Source: Candidatus Luteimonas excrementigallinarum (GTDB lineage: Bacteria > Pseudomonadota > Gammaproteobacteria > Xanthomonadales > Xanthomonadaceae). From it: DNA of 10,867 bases. Location of the stretch: assembly GCA_019115725.1 (NCBI GenBank), contig DXCY01000102.1, positions 1 through 10,867 on the forward strand. The letters are read 5' to 3'. This document shows positions 1 through 6,408 of this stretch, piece by piece. Below the pieces are notes generated by a model. It did no database searches, was not told the origin of the DNA, and saw only the letters and a list, made by a program, of their open reading frames with translations. The translations under genes were made by a program, and so were the position numbers. Position 1 is the first letter of the stretch, and every line of letters starts with the position of its first letter.

Positions 1-719
1 GCGCCGAGCGCTGGCCGCTGCGTACCCTGCGCGTGGCCGGCGACCTGGTGCACGTGGAGGATGCCGCCCTGCGCGGGGCGGTGCTGCCGCATGTCCAGGA
101 CGGCTTCTTCGCCATGCGCCTGGCCGACGCCCAGGCGGCGGTGGCCGCGCTGCCGTGGGTGGAGAGCGCGGAAGTGCGCAAGCGCTGGCCGGATGTAGTC
201 GAGGTGCAGGTGACCGAGCACCGCCCGTTCGCGCGCTGGGGCGAGGAACGCCTGCTGTCCGAGCAGGGCACGCTGTTTCCGGCCGCCGGCATCGAGCCGC
301 CGCCGCGCCTGCCCAGGCTGCACGGCCCGGACAGCCGGGTCGGTGAGGTGGTCAGCCTCTACAACGAATCGCGCGAACTGTTCGCCCCGCTTGGCTACGA
401 CGTGCGTGAACTGGCCCTGGACACCCGCGGCAGCTGGTCGCTGGTGCTCTCCAATGGCACCCGGATCACGATCGGCAGCCAGCAGGCGCACCCGCGCCTG
501 GAGCGGTTCGCACGCCTGCTGCCGCAGCTGCTGCAGGCCCGTACCGAGCGCCTGCAGCGGGCGGACCTGCGTTACACCAACGGCTTTGCCCTGGTCTGGG
601 GCGAAGAGGAAGACGCCGCGACCGCAGAGGGCGGCCTCGCCGCGGCCACGGACCGGCAGCGTTCCCCGACCGCCTCCGGCTGGTCTTCACCCCTTATGAA
701 TCACGGCACCCGCACATGA
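1..719 (+). CDS. ftsQ: Cell division protein FtsQ, 5'-truncated by the window edge
   Basis: FtsQ is a bitopic inner-membrane protein of the divisome whose periplasmic part binds FtsB/FtsL. The reading frame is open to the left edge, so the cytoplasmic N-terminus and the transmembrane helix lie outside the window. The visible part begins in the POTRA domain (WPLRTLRVAGDL, then LPWVESAEVRKRWPDVVEVQVTEHRPFARW) and continues through the beta domain with the typical SEQGTLFPA segment. It reaches the late strand RYTNGFALVWG, the region that in E. coli FtsQ contacts FtsB. A GTG at 33 is in frame but lies inside the POTRA domain and is not the start. After the last recognisable strand there is a tail of about 40 residues rich in Ala, Glu and Thr. 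The stop codon overlaps the ftsA start (ATGA at 716-719), as expected for a translationally coupled ftsQA pair. Identification rests on domain pattern and position before ftsA. Confidence 0.93.
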   Translation, partial: AERWPLRTLRVAGDLVHVEDAALRGAVLPHVQDGFFAMRLADAQAAVAALPWVESAEVRKRWPDVVEVQVTEHRPFARWGEERLLSEQGTLFPAAGIEPPPRLPRLHGPDSRVGEVVSLYNESRELFAPLGYDVRELALDTRGSWSLVLSNGTRITIGSQQAHPRLERFARLLPQLLQARTERLQRADLRYTNGFALVWGEEEDAATAEGGLAAATDRQRSPTASGWSSPLMNHGTRT

Positions 720-1951
720 ACCGCAAAGGCGACAAAGCCCTCATCGTCGGACTCGACATCGGTACCTCCAAGGTGGTGGCGCTGGTGGGCGAGTACTCCC
801 CCGGCAATCCGATCGAGGTGATCGGCATCGGCAGCCACGAATCGCGCGGGCTCAAGCGCGGCGTGGTGGTGGACATCGAGTCCACCGTGCAGTCGATCCA
901 GCGTGCGATCGAAGAAGCCGAGCTGATGGCCGGCTGCGAGATCCGTTCGGTGTACGCGTCGATCTCGGGCAACCACATCCAGTGCCGCAATTCGCAGGGC
1001 ATCCAGCCGATCCGCGACGGCGAGGTGACCTGGGCCGATCTGGACCGTGCACTTGACGCCGCCAAGGCGGTGGCGATCCCGGCCGACCAGAGGATCCTGC
1101 ATGCGATCCCGCGCGAATACGTGCTGGACCAGTCGCAGGAAGGCATCCGCAATCCGGTCGGCATGACCGGCGTGCGCCTTGAGGTGCACGCGCACCTGGT
1201 GGTGTGCGCGCAGTCGGCAGCGGCCAACGTCAGCAAGTGCGTGCAGCGCTGCGGCCTGCAGATCGACGACCTGATCCTGTCCTCGCTCGCCTCCAGCCAC
1301 GCGGTGCTCACCGGCGACGAGAAGGAGCTCGGCGTGGTGCTGGTGGACATGGGCGCGGGAACCACCGACCTGGCTGTGTTCGTGCAGGGCGCGATCTGCC
1401 ACACCGCGAGCCTGCCGATCGCCGGCGACAAGGTGACCGAGGACATCGCCCACATGCTGCGCACGCCGACCCCGGAAGCGGAGCAGATCAAGGTCCGCTA
1501 CGCCTGCGCACTGGCGCAGCTGGCGACCAGCGAGGAATCGATCCAGGTGCCGAGCGTGGGCGACCGGCCGCCGCGGCGCCTGCCGCGCCAGTCGCTGGCC
1601 CAGGCGGTGCAGGCGCGCTACGAGGAGATCTTCGAGATGGTGCAGGCCGAACTGCGCCGCTCGGGCTTCGAGCAGCACGTGCGCGCCGGCATGGTGCTGA
1701 CCGGCGGCGCCGCGAAGATGGAAGGCGTGGTGGAGCTGGCCGAGGAAATGCTGCAGATGCCGGTACGTGTAGGCATTCCCCAGCACGTGACCGGCCTGGG
1801 CGAAGTGGTGGGCAACCCGGTCCATGCCACTGGCGTGGGCCTGCTGCTGATGGGCAGCCAGATCGAGAATCCGCGCCGTCCGGTGATCTCCGCCGGACCG
1901 GCGATGAACTTTCTCAGGAAGTTGAAGGAGTGGTACCGCGGCGCGTTCTGA
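716..1951 (+). CDS. ftsA: Cell division protein FtsA, actin-like FtsZ membrane anchor
   Basis: FtsA is an actin-fold ATPase that tethers FtsZ filaments to the inner membrane and recruits later divisome proteins. The 411-residue product is close to the usual family length (about 410-420). Visible motifs are phosphate-1 at residues 11-19 (VGLDIGTSK), phosphate-2 at 211-222 (DMGAGTTDLAVF) and an adenosine-binding segment at about 326-345 (MVLTGGAAKMEG). The extreme C-terminus, residues 398-411 (NFLRKLKEWYRGAF), is a basic amphipathic helix, the classic membrane-targeting sequence. The start is the ATG that shares two bases with the ftsQ stop. No clear Shine-Dalgarno lies just upstream, so translation is probably coupled to ftsQ. 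The gene is followed by a 112-bp gap before ftsZ. Nothing looks broken or unusual in base composition. Confidence 0.98.
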   Translation: MNRKGDKALIVGLDIGTSKVVALVGEYSPGNPIEVIGIGSHESRGLKRGVVVDIESTVQSIQRAIEEAELMAGCEIRSVYASISGNHIQCRNSQGIQPIRDGEVTWADLDRALDAAKAVAIPADQRILHAIPREYVLDQSQEGIRNPVGMTGVRLEVHAHLVVCAQSAAANVSKCVQRCGLQIDDLILSSLASSHAVLTGDEKELGVVLVDMGAGTTDLAVFVQGAICHTASLPIAGDKVTEDIAHMLRTPTPEAEQIKVRYACALAQLATSEESIQVPSVGDRPPRRLPRQSLAQAVQARYEEIFEMVQAELRRSGFEQHVRAGMVLTGGAAKMEGVVELAEEMLQMPVRVGIPQHVTGLGEVVGNPVHATGVGLLLMGSQIENPRRPVISAGPAMNFLRKLKEWYRGAF

Positions 1952-2050
1952 CGGCGCGGGCGGGAGGCAGGCGGGAAGACGGAAGCAAGGGTGGCAACGG
2001 TTCGGGCAACACGTTTCAAAGCACAACACATAACCAGAAATTTCAGCAAC

Positions 2051-2054
2051 GAGG
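2051..2054 (+). promoter_or_regulatory. Ribosome binding site that decides the ftsZ start
   Basis: GAGG sits 9 nt before the ATG at 2064 and only 4 nt before another ATG at 2059. The ATG at 2059 is in a different frame and gives a short basic peptide unlike any division protein. The ATG at 2064 opens the conserved FtsZ N-terminus and has the better spacing. The two start codons are 5 nt apart in different frames, so some initiation at the wrong one is conceivable. Confidence 0.7.
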
Positions 2055-2063
2055 ACTCATGAC

Positions 2064-3305
2064 ATGGCGCATTTCGAACTGGTGGAAAAGATGGCTCCCA
2101 ACGCCAACATCAAGGTGTTCGGGGTAGGTGGCGGCGGCGGCAACGCGGTCGCGCACATGGTGGCCAGCAGCGTGGAGGGGGTGGAGTTCATCACCGCCAA
2201 CACCGACTCGCAGGCCATCCGCAACTGCGGTGCCAAGCTGCAGCTGCAGCTGGGTGACAGCGTGACCAAGGGGTTGGGCGCAGGTGCCAACCCGGAAGTG
2301 GGCCGCCAGGCCGCACTGGAAGACCGCGAGGTCATCATCGAATCCCTGCAGGGCGCGGACATGGTGTTCATCACCGCCGGCATGGGCGGCGGCACCGGTA
2401 CCGGCGCGGCGCCGGTGGTGGCGCAGCTGGCCAAGGAGATGGGCATCCTGACCGTGGCCGTGGTGACCAAGCCGTTCCCGTTCGAGGGCCGCCGCCGCAT
2501 GCAGGTGGCGCTCAAGGGCATCGAGGATCTGAGCCAGCACGTGGACTCGCTGATCACCATCCCCAACGAGAAGCTGATCTCGGTGCTGGGCCGCAACGCC
2601 ACCATGGTGCAGGCCTTCCGCGCCGCTAACGATGTGCTGCTGGGTGCGGTGCAGGGCATTGCCGACCTGATCGTGCGCCCGGGCCTGATCAACGTCGACT
2701 TCGCCGACGTGCGCACCGTGATGAGCGAGATGGGCCTGGCGATGATGGGAACCGGCGAGGCGCGCGGCGACGACCGTGCCCAGGCTGCGGCCGAATCCGC
2801 CATCCAGAACCCGCTGCTGGACGATGTGAACCTGGCCGGTGCCAACGGCATCCTGGTCAACATCACCGCTGGCCCGGATTTCACCATGGCCGAGTTCGAC
2901 GAGGTGGGCCGCACGGTGGAGAACTTCGCCAGCGAAGACGCCACCATTGTGATCGGCACTGTGCTCGATCCGGACATGCAGGACGAAGTGCGCGTGACCG
3001 TGGTGGCCACCGGCCTGCACCGTGGCTCTGCCCGCCAGGGCACCCCGCGCGGCGGCGAATTCACCCAGGAGCCGGCGCGTCGCCCGCACGTGCAGCTGAT
3101 CCACACCCAGGCCAAGCGTGACGGCACCACCGGCCTGCCGATCGACGACGTGGTGAGCACGGACAGCCAGACCCCGAGCATTGCTGCCAGCCTGCGCGGC
3201 CACAGCAGCGCGGAGCCTGCTTCCAAGCCGGCCACTGCCGATTTCGGTAACGACAGCAACAGCTACCTGGATATTCCGGCGTTCCTGCGCCGCCAGGCGG
3301 ACTGA
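2064..3305 (+). CDS. ftsZ: Cell division protein FtsZ, tubulin-like GTPase
   Basis: FtsZ polymerises into the Z-ring at midcell and is the scaffold of the divisome. The 413-residue product shows every hallmark. The glycine-rich nucleotide loop is at residues 20-28 (GVGGGGGNA) and the tubulin signature GGGTGTG at 108-114. The T7 synergy loop NVDFADV at 210-216 includes the residues equivalent to E. coli N207, D209 and D212. The globular domain ends near residue 320. It is followed by a variable linker of about 80 residues rich in Ser, Ala, Pro and Thr. The last residues (about 401-411, YLDIPAFLRRQ) form the conserved C-terminal peptide that binds FtsA and ZipA. The start was chosen from the GAGG 9 nt upstream and the conserved MAHFELVEKM opening. 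The 112-bp ftsA-ftsZ gap could hold a promoter, but I see no convincing -35/-10 pair there. Transcription probably ends in the hairpins after the stop. Confidence 0.99.
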   Translation: MAHFELVEKMAPNANIKVFGVGGGGGNAVAHMVASSVEGVEFITANTDSQAIRNCGAKLQLQLGDSVTKGLGAGANPEVGRQAALEDREVIIESLQGADMVFITAGMGGGTGTGAAPVVAQLAKEMGILTVAVVTKPFPFEGRRRMQVALKGIEDLSQHVDSLITIPNEKLISVLGRNATMVQAFRAANDVLLGAVQGIADLIVRPGLINVDFADVRTVMSEMGLAMMGTGEARGDDRAQAAAESAIQNPLLDDVNLAGANGILVNITAGPDFTMAEFDEVGRTVENFASEDATIVIGTVLDPDMQDEVRVTVVATGLHRGSARQGTPRGGEFTQEPARRPHVQLIHTQAKRDGTTGLPIDDVVSTDSQTPSIAASLRGHSSAEPASKPATADFGNDSNSYLDIPAFLRRQAD

Positions 3306-3307
3306 TC

Positions 3308-3334
3308 CGGCGGGAGCGCTCCGGCGCTCCGCCG
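3308..3334 (+). other. GC-rich hairpin just after the ftsZ stop
   Basis: CGGCGGGAGCGC (3308-3319) pairs with GCGCTCCGCCG (3324-3334), leaving one bulged G and a TCCG loop. It begins two bases after the ftsZ stop. No T tract follows, so it may be a 3'-end stabilising or pausing structure rather than a terminator. Confidence 0.6.
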
Positions 3335-3353
3335 TCATGTCCGTGTCCTCTTG

Positions 3354-3378
3354 CCATCGGGCCTCGCCGGCCCGATGG
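3354..3378 (+). other. Perfect 10-bp inverted repeat between ftsZ and lpxC
   Basis: CCATCGGGCC (3354-3363) and GGCCCGATGG (3369-3378) are perfect reverse complements around a 5-nt loop, TCGCC. The downstream bases ATTTCGG include only a short T run. It may act with the stronger hairpin 7 nt further on as a double terminator. Confidence 0.65.
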
Positions 3379-3385
3379 ATTTCGG

Positions 3386-3417
3386 CCCGCTCCCGGAGCA
3401 ACGGGAGCGGGTGTTTT
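3386..3417 (+). terminator. Intrinsic terminator after ftsZ
   Basis: CCCGCTCCCG (3386-3395) and CGGGAGCGGG (3402-3411) form a perfect 10-bp stem with a 6-nt loop, GAGCAA, followed by TGTTTT (3412-3417). The stem, loop and T-rich tail fit a rho-independent terminator on the plus strand. It ends the ftsQAZ transcript before the lpxC promoter. Confidence 0.8.
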
Positions 3418-3479
3418 CCCGCCCGTCACCCCGCCTGGGGCAGGCTGGTGGAAGGTGCGCCAGACTGCGGCTTCTTCCG

Positions 3480-3508
3480 TTCAGGTTCAGCCGGGCGCGT
3501 GTTAATAT
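3480..3508 (+). promoter_or_regulatory. Probable sigma-70 promoter of lpxC with extended -10
   Basis: TAATAT at 3503-3508 is preceded by TG one base earlier (3500-3501), giving an extended -10. A weak -35, TTCAGG (3480-3485), sits 17 bp upstream. The patch GTTAATATTTT is the most AT-rich stretch in this GC-rich spacer. It lies downstream of the terminator and would start RNA about 45 nt before the lpxC ATG. Confidence 0.6.
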
Positions 3509-3560
3509 TTTGTGCGTTCGTTCAGGAGAGCGAGCCGCAATCCCACGAACCGAATCGACG

Positions 3561-4469
3561 ATGCCCAAGCAGCGCACTCTCAAGAACATCATCCGCGCCA
3601 CCGGCGTGGGCCTGCACAGTGGCGAGAAGGTCTACCTGACCCTGCGCCCGGCGCCCGTTGACAGCGGTATCGTGTTCCGTCGCGTGGATCTTGACCCGGT
3701 GGTGGAAATCCCCGCCCGCGGCGATCTGGTGACCGAAACCATGCTCTGCACCGGCCTGACCCGGGACGAGGGCAAGGTGATGACGGTCGAGCACCTGATG
3801 TCGGCGCTGGCCGGCCTGGGTGTCGATAATCTTTATGTGGACCTGTCCGCGGCCGAGGTGCCGATCATGGACGGGTCCTCGGGGCCGTTCGTATTCCTGC
3901 TGCAGTCGGCGGGGATCGTGATGCAGGAGGCGCCCAAGCGCTTCATCCGCATCAAGCGACCGGTGGAAGTGCGTGATGGCGACAAGATCGCCCGGTTCGA
4001 GCCGTATGACGGCTTCCGGTTGGGATTCACCATTGAGTTCGATCATCCGGCGATTCCGGTGTCGCAGTCGCGGGCGGAAGTGGAGTTTTCCACCGAGGCC
4101 TATATCCGCGAGGTGAGCCGGGCGCGCACGTTCGGTTTCATGCGCGATCTTGAGTTCATGCGCGAGCGCAACCTGGGCCTGGGTGGCTCGATGGACAATG
4201 CGATCGTGCTGGATGAGTTCCGGGTGCTGAACGAGGACGGGCTGCGCTACGCGAACGAGTTCGTGCGCCACAAGATCCTGGATGCGATCGGCGATCTGTA
4301 CCTGGCCGGGCGTCCGATCCTGGGGGCGTTCGAGGGCTTCAAGTCGGGGCACGCGCTGAACAACAAGCTGGTGCGGGCGCTGATGGCCGAGGAGTCGGCC
4401 TGGGAAGAAGTGACCTTCCCCGATGGCGCACCCGCCCCGGTGGTCTACGGCGAGCCCGTCGCGGCCTGA
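3561..4469 (+). CDS. lpxC: UDP-3-O-acyl-N-acetylglucosamine deacetylase LpxC
   Basis: LpxC is the cytoplasmic zinc hydrolase that removes the acetyl group from UDP-3-O-(3-hydroxyacyl)-GlcNAc, the committed step of lipid A synthesis. The 302-residue product matches the usual length of about 300-305. The catalytic glutamate and first zinc ligand are E77 and H78 in the motif TVEHLMSALAGLGVDN. The other zinc ligands are H237 and D241 in VRHKILDAIGDL, with D245 in the same motif. H264 in SGHALNNKL is the second catalytic residue. The start is the ATG at 3561 because the family conserves the opening TLKNIIRATGVGLHSGEKV. The frame is open further upstream, but that extension crosses the terminator and promoter. 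No Shine-Dalgarno lies close to this ATG; a strong one (GGAGAG, 3525-3530) is 30 nt away. In E. coli LpxC is controlled mainly by FtsH proteolysis; no sign of that can be read here. Confidence 0.98.
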   Translation: MPKQRTLKNIIRATGVGLHSGEKVYLTLRPAPVDSGIVFRRVDLDPVVEIPARGDLVTETMLCTGLTRDEGKVMTVEHLMSALAGLGVDNLYVDLSAAEVPIMDGSSGPFVFLLQSAGIVMQEAPKRFIRIKRPVEVRDGDKIARFEPYDGFRLGFTIEFDHPAIPVSQSRAEVEFSTEAYIREVSRARTFGFMRDLEFMRERNLGLGGSMDNAIVLDEFRVLNEDGLRYANEFVRHKILDAIGDLYLAGRPILGAFEGFKSGHALNNKLVRALMAEESAWEEVTFPDGAPAPVVYGEPVAA

Positions 4470-4490
4470 GCTCACCCGATCCGGGACGGA

Positions 4491-4516
4491 GCGTCGGGGG
4501 CGTAGCCCCGACCTGC
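4491..4516 (-). repeat. REP-like hairpin, minus orientation (left half of a REPIN-like pair)
   Basis: On the minus strand the unit starts with the head GCAG (4516-4513), followed by a 7-bp stem GTCGGGG/CCCCGAC and loop CTACGC. It begins 21 nt after the lpxC stop. It matches the plus-strand unit at 4552-4577 at 20 of 26 positions. The shape (tetranucleotide head followed by a short imperfect palindrome) fits the GTAG class of REP known from Stenotrophomonas. Confidence 0.65.
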
Positions 4517-4551
4517 AGCGCAAAGCTTCCCGGCTCCGAGTTCCCCAACCC

Positions 4552-4577
4552 GTAGGTCGGCCCTATGCGGCCGACGC
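4552..4577 (+). repeat. GTAG-headed REP element, plus orientation (right half of the pair)
   Basis: The unit begins with GTAG (4552-4555). It is followed by the stem GTCGGCC (4556-4562), loop CTATGC and GGCCGAC (4569-4575), then GC. Its head faces the head of the inverted copy at 4491-4516 across a 35-nt spacer. GTAG-headed REPs (SMAG elements) are described in Stenotrophomonas maltophilia and are thought to be mobilised by RAYT transposases; no such gene is in this window. Confidence 0.7.
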
Positions 4578-4618
4578 GAGCGATGCCCGGGCTTCGTGCA
4601 TGCCGCTGTGTCGATCGT

Positions 4619-4638
4619 CCCAGCGCTGAGCGTCTGGG
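4619..4638 (+). other. Hairpin just upstream of the nadE promoter
   Basis: CCCAG-CGC (4619-4626) pairs with GCG-t-CTGGG (4630-4638), an 8-bp stem with one bulged T and a 3-nt loop. It lies directly upstream of where the nadE -35 would be. It could be an operator-like dyad or chance in GC-rich DNA; no T tract follows. Confidence 0.35.
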
Positions 4639-4661
4639 CCTCCTGCTCACGACACCCGCCC

Positions 4662-4667
4662 TACAAT
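4662..4667 (+). promoter_or_regulatory. Probable -10 element of nadE
   Basis: TACAAT matches the TATAAT consensus at five of six positions and stands out in CCCGCCCTACAATGACG. It lies 35 nt before the nadE ATG, implying a leader of about 23 nt. No good -35 is visible 16-18 bp upstream. Confidence 0.55.
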
Positions 4668-4696
4668 GACGCCTGGCTTCCCGCAGGTTCTTCCCC

Positions 4697-6331
4697 ATGT
4701 CCGAAACACTTCGAATCGCCCTGGCCCAGTTCGATTTCCCGGTGGGCGCGGTGGCGGAGAATGCCCGCCGTATCGCGGCGATGATCGGGGAGGCGCGGGA
4801 TGTGCATGGGGCCGATGTGGTGGTCTTCCCGGAGCTGGCGGTCAGCGGGTATCCGGCGGAAGACCTGCTGCTGCGTGACGCGTTCCTGCGCGATTGCACC
4901 CAGGCGATCCAGGACATCGCCGCCGGTGTGCACGGCATCGTGGCGGTAGTGGGCTGGCCCGAACAGGCGGACGGTGCGCTTTACAACGCGGCCAGCGTGC
5001 TGCGCGAGGGCCGGGTGGAGGCCACGTACCGGAAGCGCGAGTTGCCGATCTATGGCGTGTTCGACGAACGCCGTTATTTCCAGCCGGGCGGCGATGGCCC
5101 GCTGGTGTTCGAGGTGAAGGGCGTGCCGCTGGGCATGCTGATCTGCGAGGACCTGTGGTTGCCGGATCCGCTGGCCGAAACCTCGGCGGCGGGGGCGCGG
5201 CTGGTGCTGGTATCCAATGCCTCGCCGTTCGAGCTGGGCAAGCAGGCATTCCGCGAGTCGCTGCTGACCGAACGCGCCGGGAGGAACGGCGTGGCGCTGG
5301 CCTATCTCAATGCGGTGGGCGGGCAGGACGGGCTGGTGTTCGATGGCGGTTCCGCGCTGGCCGATGCGGATGGACGGCTGCATGGCAGTGCGGTGGCCTT
5401 CCAGGACCAGTGGCTGGTGACGGATTTTGCGCCGGACAGCGGACGGTTCACACCGGTGCAGTGGCCGCTGGAGCAGGAGCCCGGGGAGCATTCCATGGCC
5501 TGGCGCGCGGTGGTACGCGGACTGCGTGACTATTGCGGCAAGAATGGATTTTCCAGAGTCTGGCTGGGCCTGTCGGGCGGGCTGGATTCGGCGGTGGTGC
5601 TGGCGCTGGCGGTGGATGCGCTGGGTGCGGAAGCGGTCACCGCGGTGCGGCTGCCGTCGCGCTACACGGTGGGACTGAGCAACGACCTGGCGGCCGAGCA
5701 GTGCGAGGCGCTGGGCGTGCGCATGCTGACCGTGCCGATCGAAGCGCCGTTCCAGGGCTTCATGGATGCGCTGGCCGACACCTTCGACGGACGCGAGCCG
5801 GATGTCACCGAGGAAAACCTGCAGTCGCGCACCCGCGGGGCACTGATGATGGCGCTCGGCAACAAATTCGGCGGCCTGCTGCTGACGACAGGCAACAAGA
5901 GCGAATACGCGGTCGGCTACGCCACCATCTACGGCGACATGAACGGCGGCTACGCCCCCTTGAAGGACCTCTACAAGACCCGCGTATTCGCCATGGCGCG
6001 CTGGCGCAACTCTGTGGCCGCGACGCCGATGGTGCCGCCAGCGGTGATTGCCCGGCCGCCCTCGGCGGAGCTGCGCGAAGACCAGCGCGACGAGGATTCG
6101 CTGCCGCCCTACGAGGTGCTGGACGACATTCTTGAACGGCATATCGAAGGCCGGCAGTCGCAGGATGACATCATCGCGGCGGGCCATGCGGCGCCGGTGG
6201 TGGAGCGGGTGCTGGGGCTGGTGCGGATCGGGGAATGGAAGCGGCACCAGGCCGCGGTCGGACCCAAGGTGTCCCGATGCGCCTTCGGGCGCGAACGCCG
6301 CTATCCGATCAGCAACGCCTGGCGCGGCTGA
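4697..6331 (+). CDS. nadE: Glutamine-dependent NAD+ synthetase NadE
   Basis: This enzyme amidates nicotinic acid adenine dinucleotide to NAD+ with ATP, using ammonia released from glutamine. The 544-residue protein has the two-domain, glutamine-using form. The N-terminal nitrilase-type glutaminase domain (about 1-255) shows the triad E46 (VVVFPELAVSGYP), K113 (TYRKRELPIYGVFDE) and C150 (GMLICEDLWLPD). The C-terminal synthetase domain (about 268-544) carries the ATP PP-loop GLSGGLDSA (SGGLDS at 293-298), QSRTRGALMMALGN at 376-389 and TTGNKSEYAVGYATIYGDMNG at 397-417. The protein ends in FGRERRYPIS, as usual in proteobacterial NadE. The ATG at 4697 is chosen because SETLRIALAQFDFPVG is the typical first strand; a weak CAGG lies 9 nt upstream. 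A -10 element 35 nt before the start suggests the gene's own promoter. The next gene is 77 bp downstream. The domain motifs are intact. Confidence 0.96.
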   Translation: MSETLRIALAQFDFPVGAVAENARRIAAMIGEARDVHGADVVVFPELAVSGYPAEDLLLRDAFLRDCTQAIQDIAAGVHGIVAVVGWPEQADGALYNAASVLREGRVEATYRKRELPIYGVFDERRYFQPGGDGPLVFEVKGVPLGMLICEDLWLPDPLAETSAAGARLVLVSNASPFELGKQAFRESLLTERAGRNGVALAYLNAVGGQDGLVFDGGSALADADGRLHGSAVAFQDQWLVTDFAPDSGRFTPVQWPLEQEPGEHSMAWRAVVRGLRDYCGKNGFSRVWLGLSGGLDSAVVLALAVDALGAEAVTAVRLPSRYTVGLSNDLAAEQCEALGVRMLTVPIEAPFQGFMDALADTFDGREPDVTEENLQSRTRGALMMALGNKFGGLLLTTGNKSEYAVGYATIYGDMNGGYAPLKDLYKTRVFAMARWRNSVAATPMVPPAVIARPPSAELREDQRDEDSLPPYEVLDDILERHIEGRQSQDDIIAAGHAAPVVERVLGLVRIGEWKRHQAAVGPKVSRCAFGRERRYPISNAWRG

Positions 6332-6374
6332 CCGGCTTCCTGCCGCGGAGGGCCTGCCCCGCCATCGGGCGCCG

Positions 6375-6380
6375 TAGAAT
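6375..6380 (+). promoter_or_regulatory. Probable -10 element of the VKOR-thioredoxin gene
   Basis: TAGAAT (five of six to TATAAT) lies 34 nt before the ATG at 6409, in the 77-bp gap after nadE. No clear -35 is seen. The gene could also be read through from nadE. Confidence 0.45.
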
Positions 6381-6394
6381 GCGGCCATCTGTTT

Positions 6395-6400
6395 GAGGGG
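6395..6400 (+). promoter_or_regulatory. Ribosome binding site deciding the VKOR gene start
   Basis: GAGGGG lies 8 nt before ATG 6409 but only 2 nt before an in-frame GTG at 6403. The spacing favours the ATG. Confidence 0.7.
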
Positions 6401-6408
6401 AAGTGGCA

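Noticed and set aside
701..2029. Long minus-strand frames opposite ftsA and, at 2043-3401, opposite ftsZ
   Set aside because: These are shadows of ftsA and ftsZ, rich in His, Arg, Ala and Gly, with no domain pattern. The plus-strand genes are certain.
1952..2063. Promoter in the ftsA-ftsZ gap
   Set aside because: CATAAC (2029-2034) and repeated GGCAAC are present, but no -35 at a workable distance was found, so it is not listed as a feature.
2059..2127. ATG at 2059 in another frame as a ftsZ leader peptide
   Set aside because: It is only 4 nt from the GAGG, and its 22-codon product (MTWRISNWWKRWLPTP...) shows no feature beyond the shadow of ftsZ codons.
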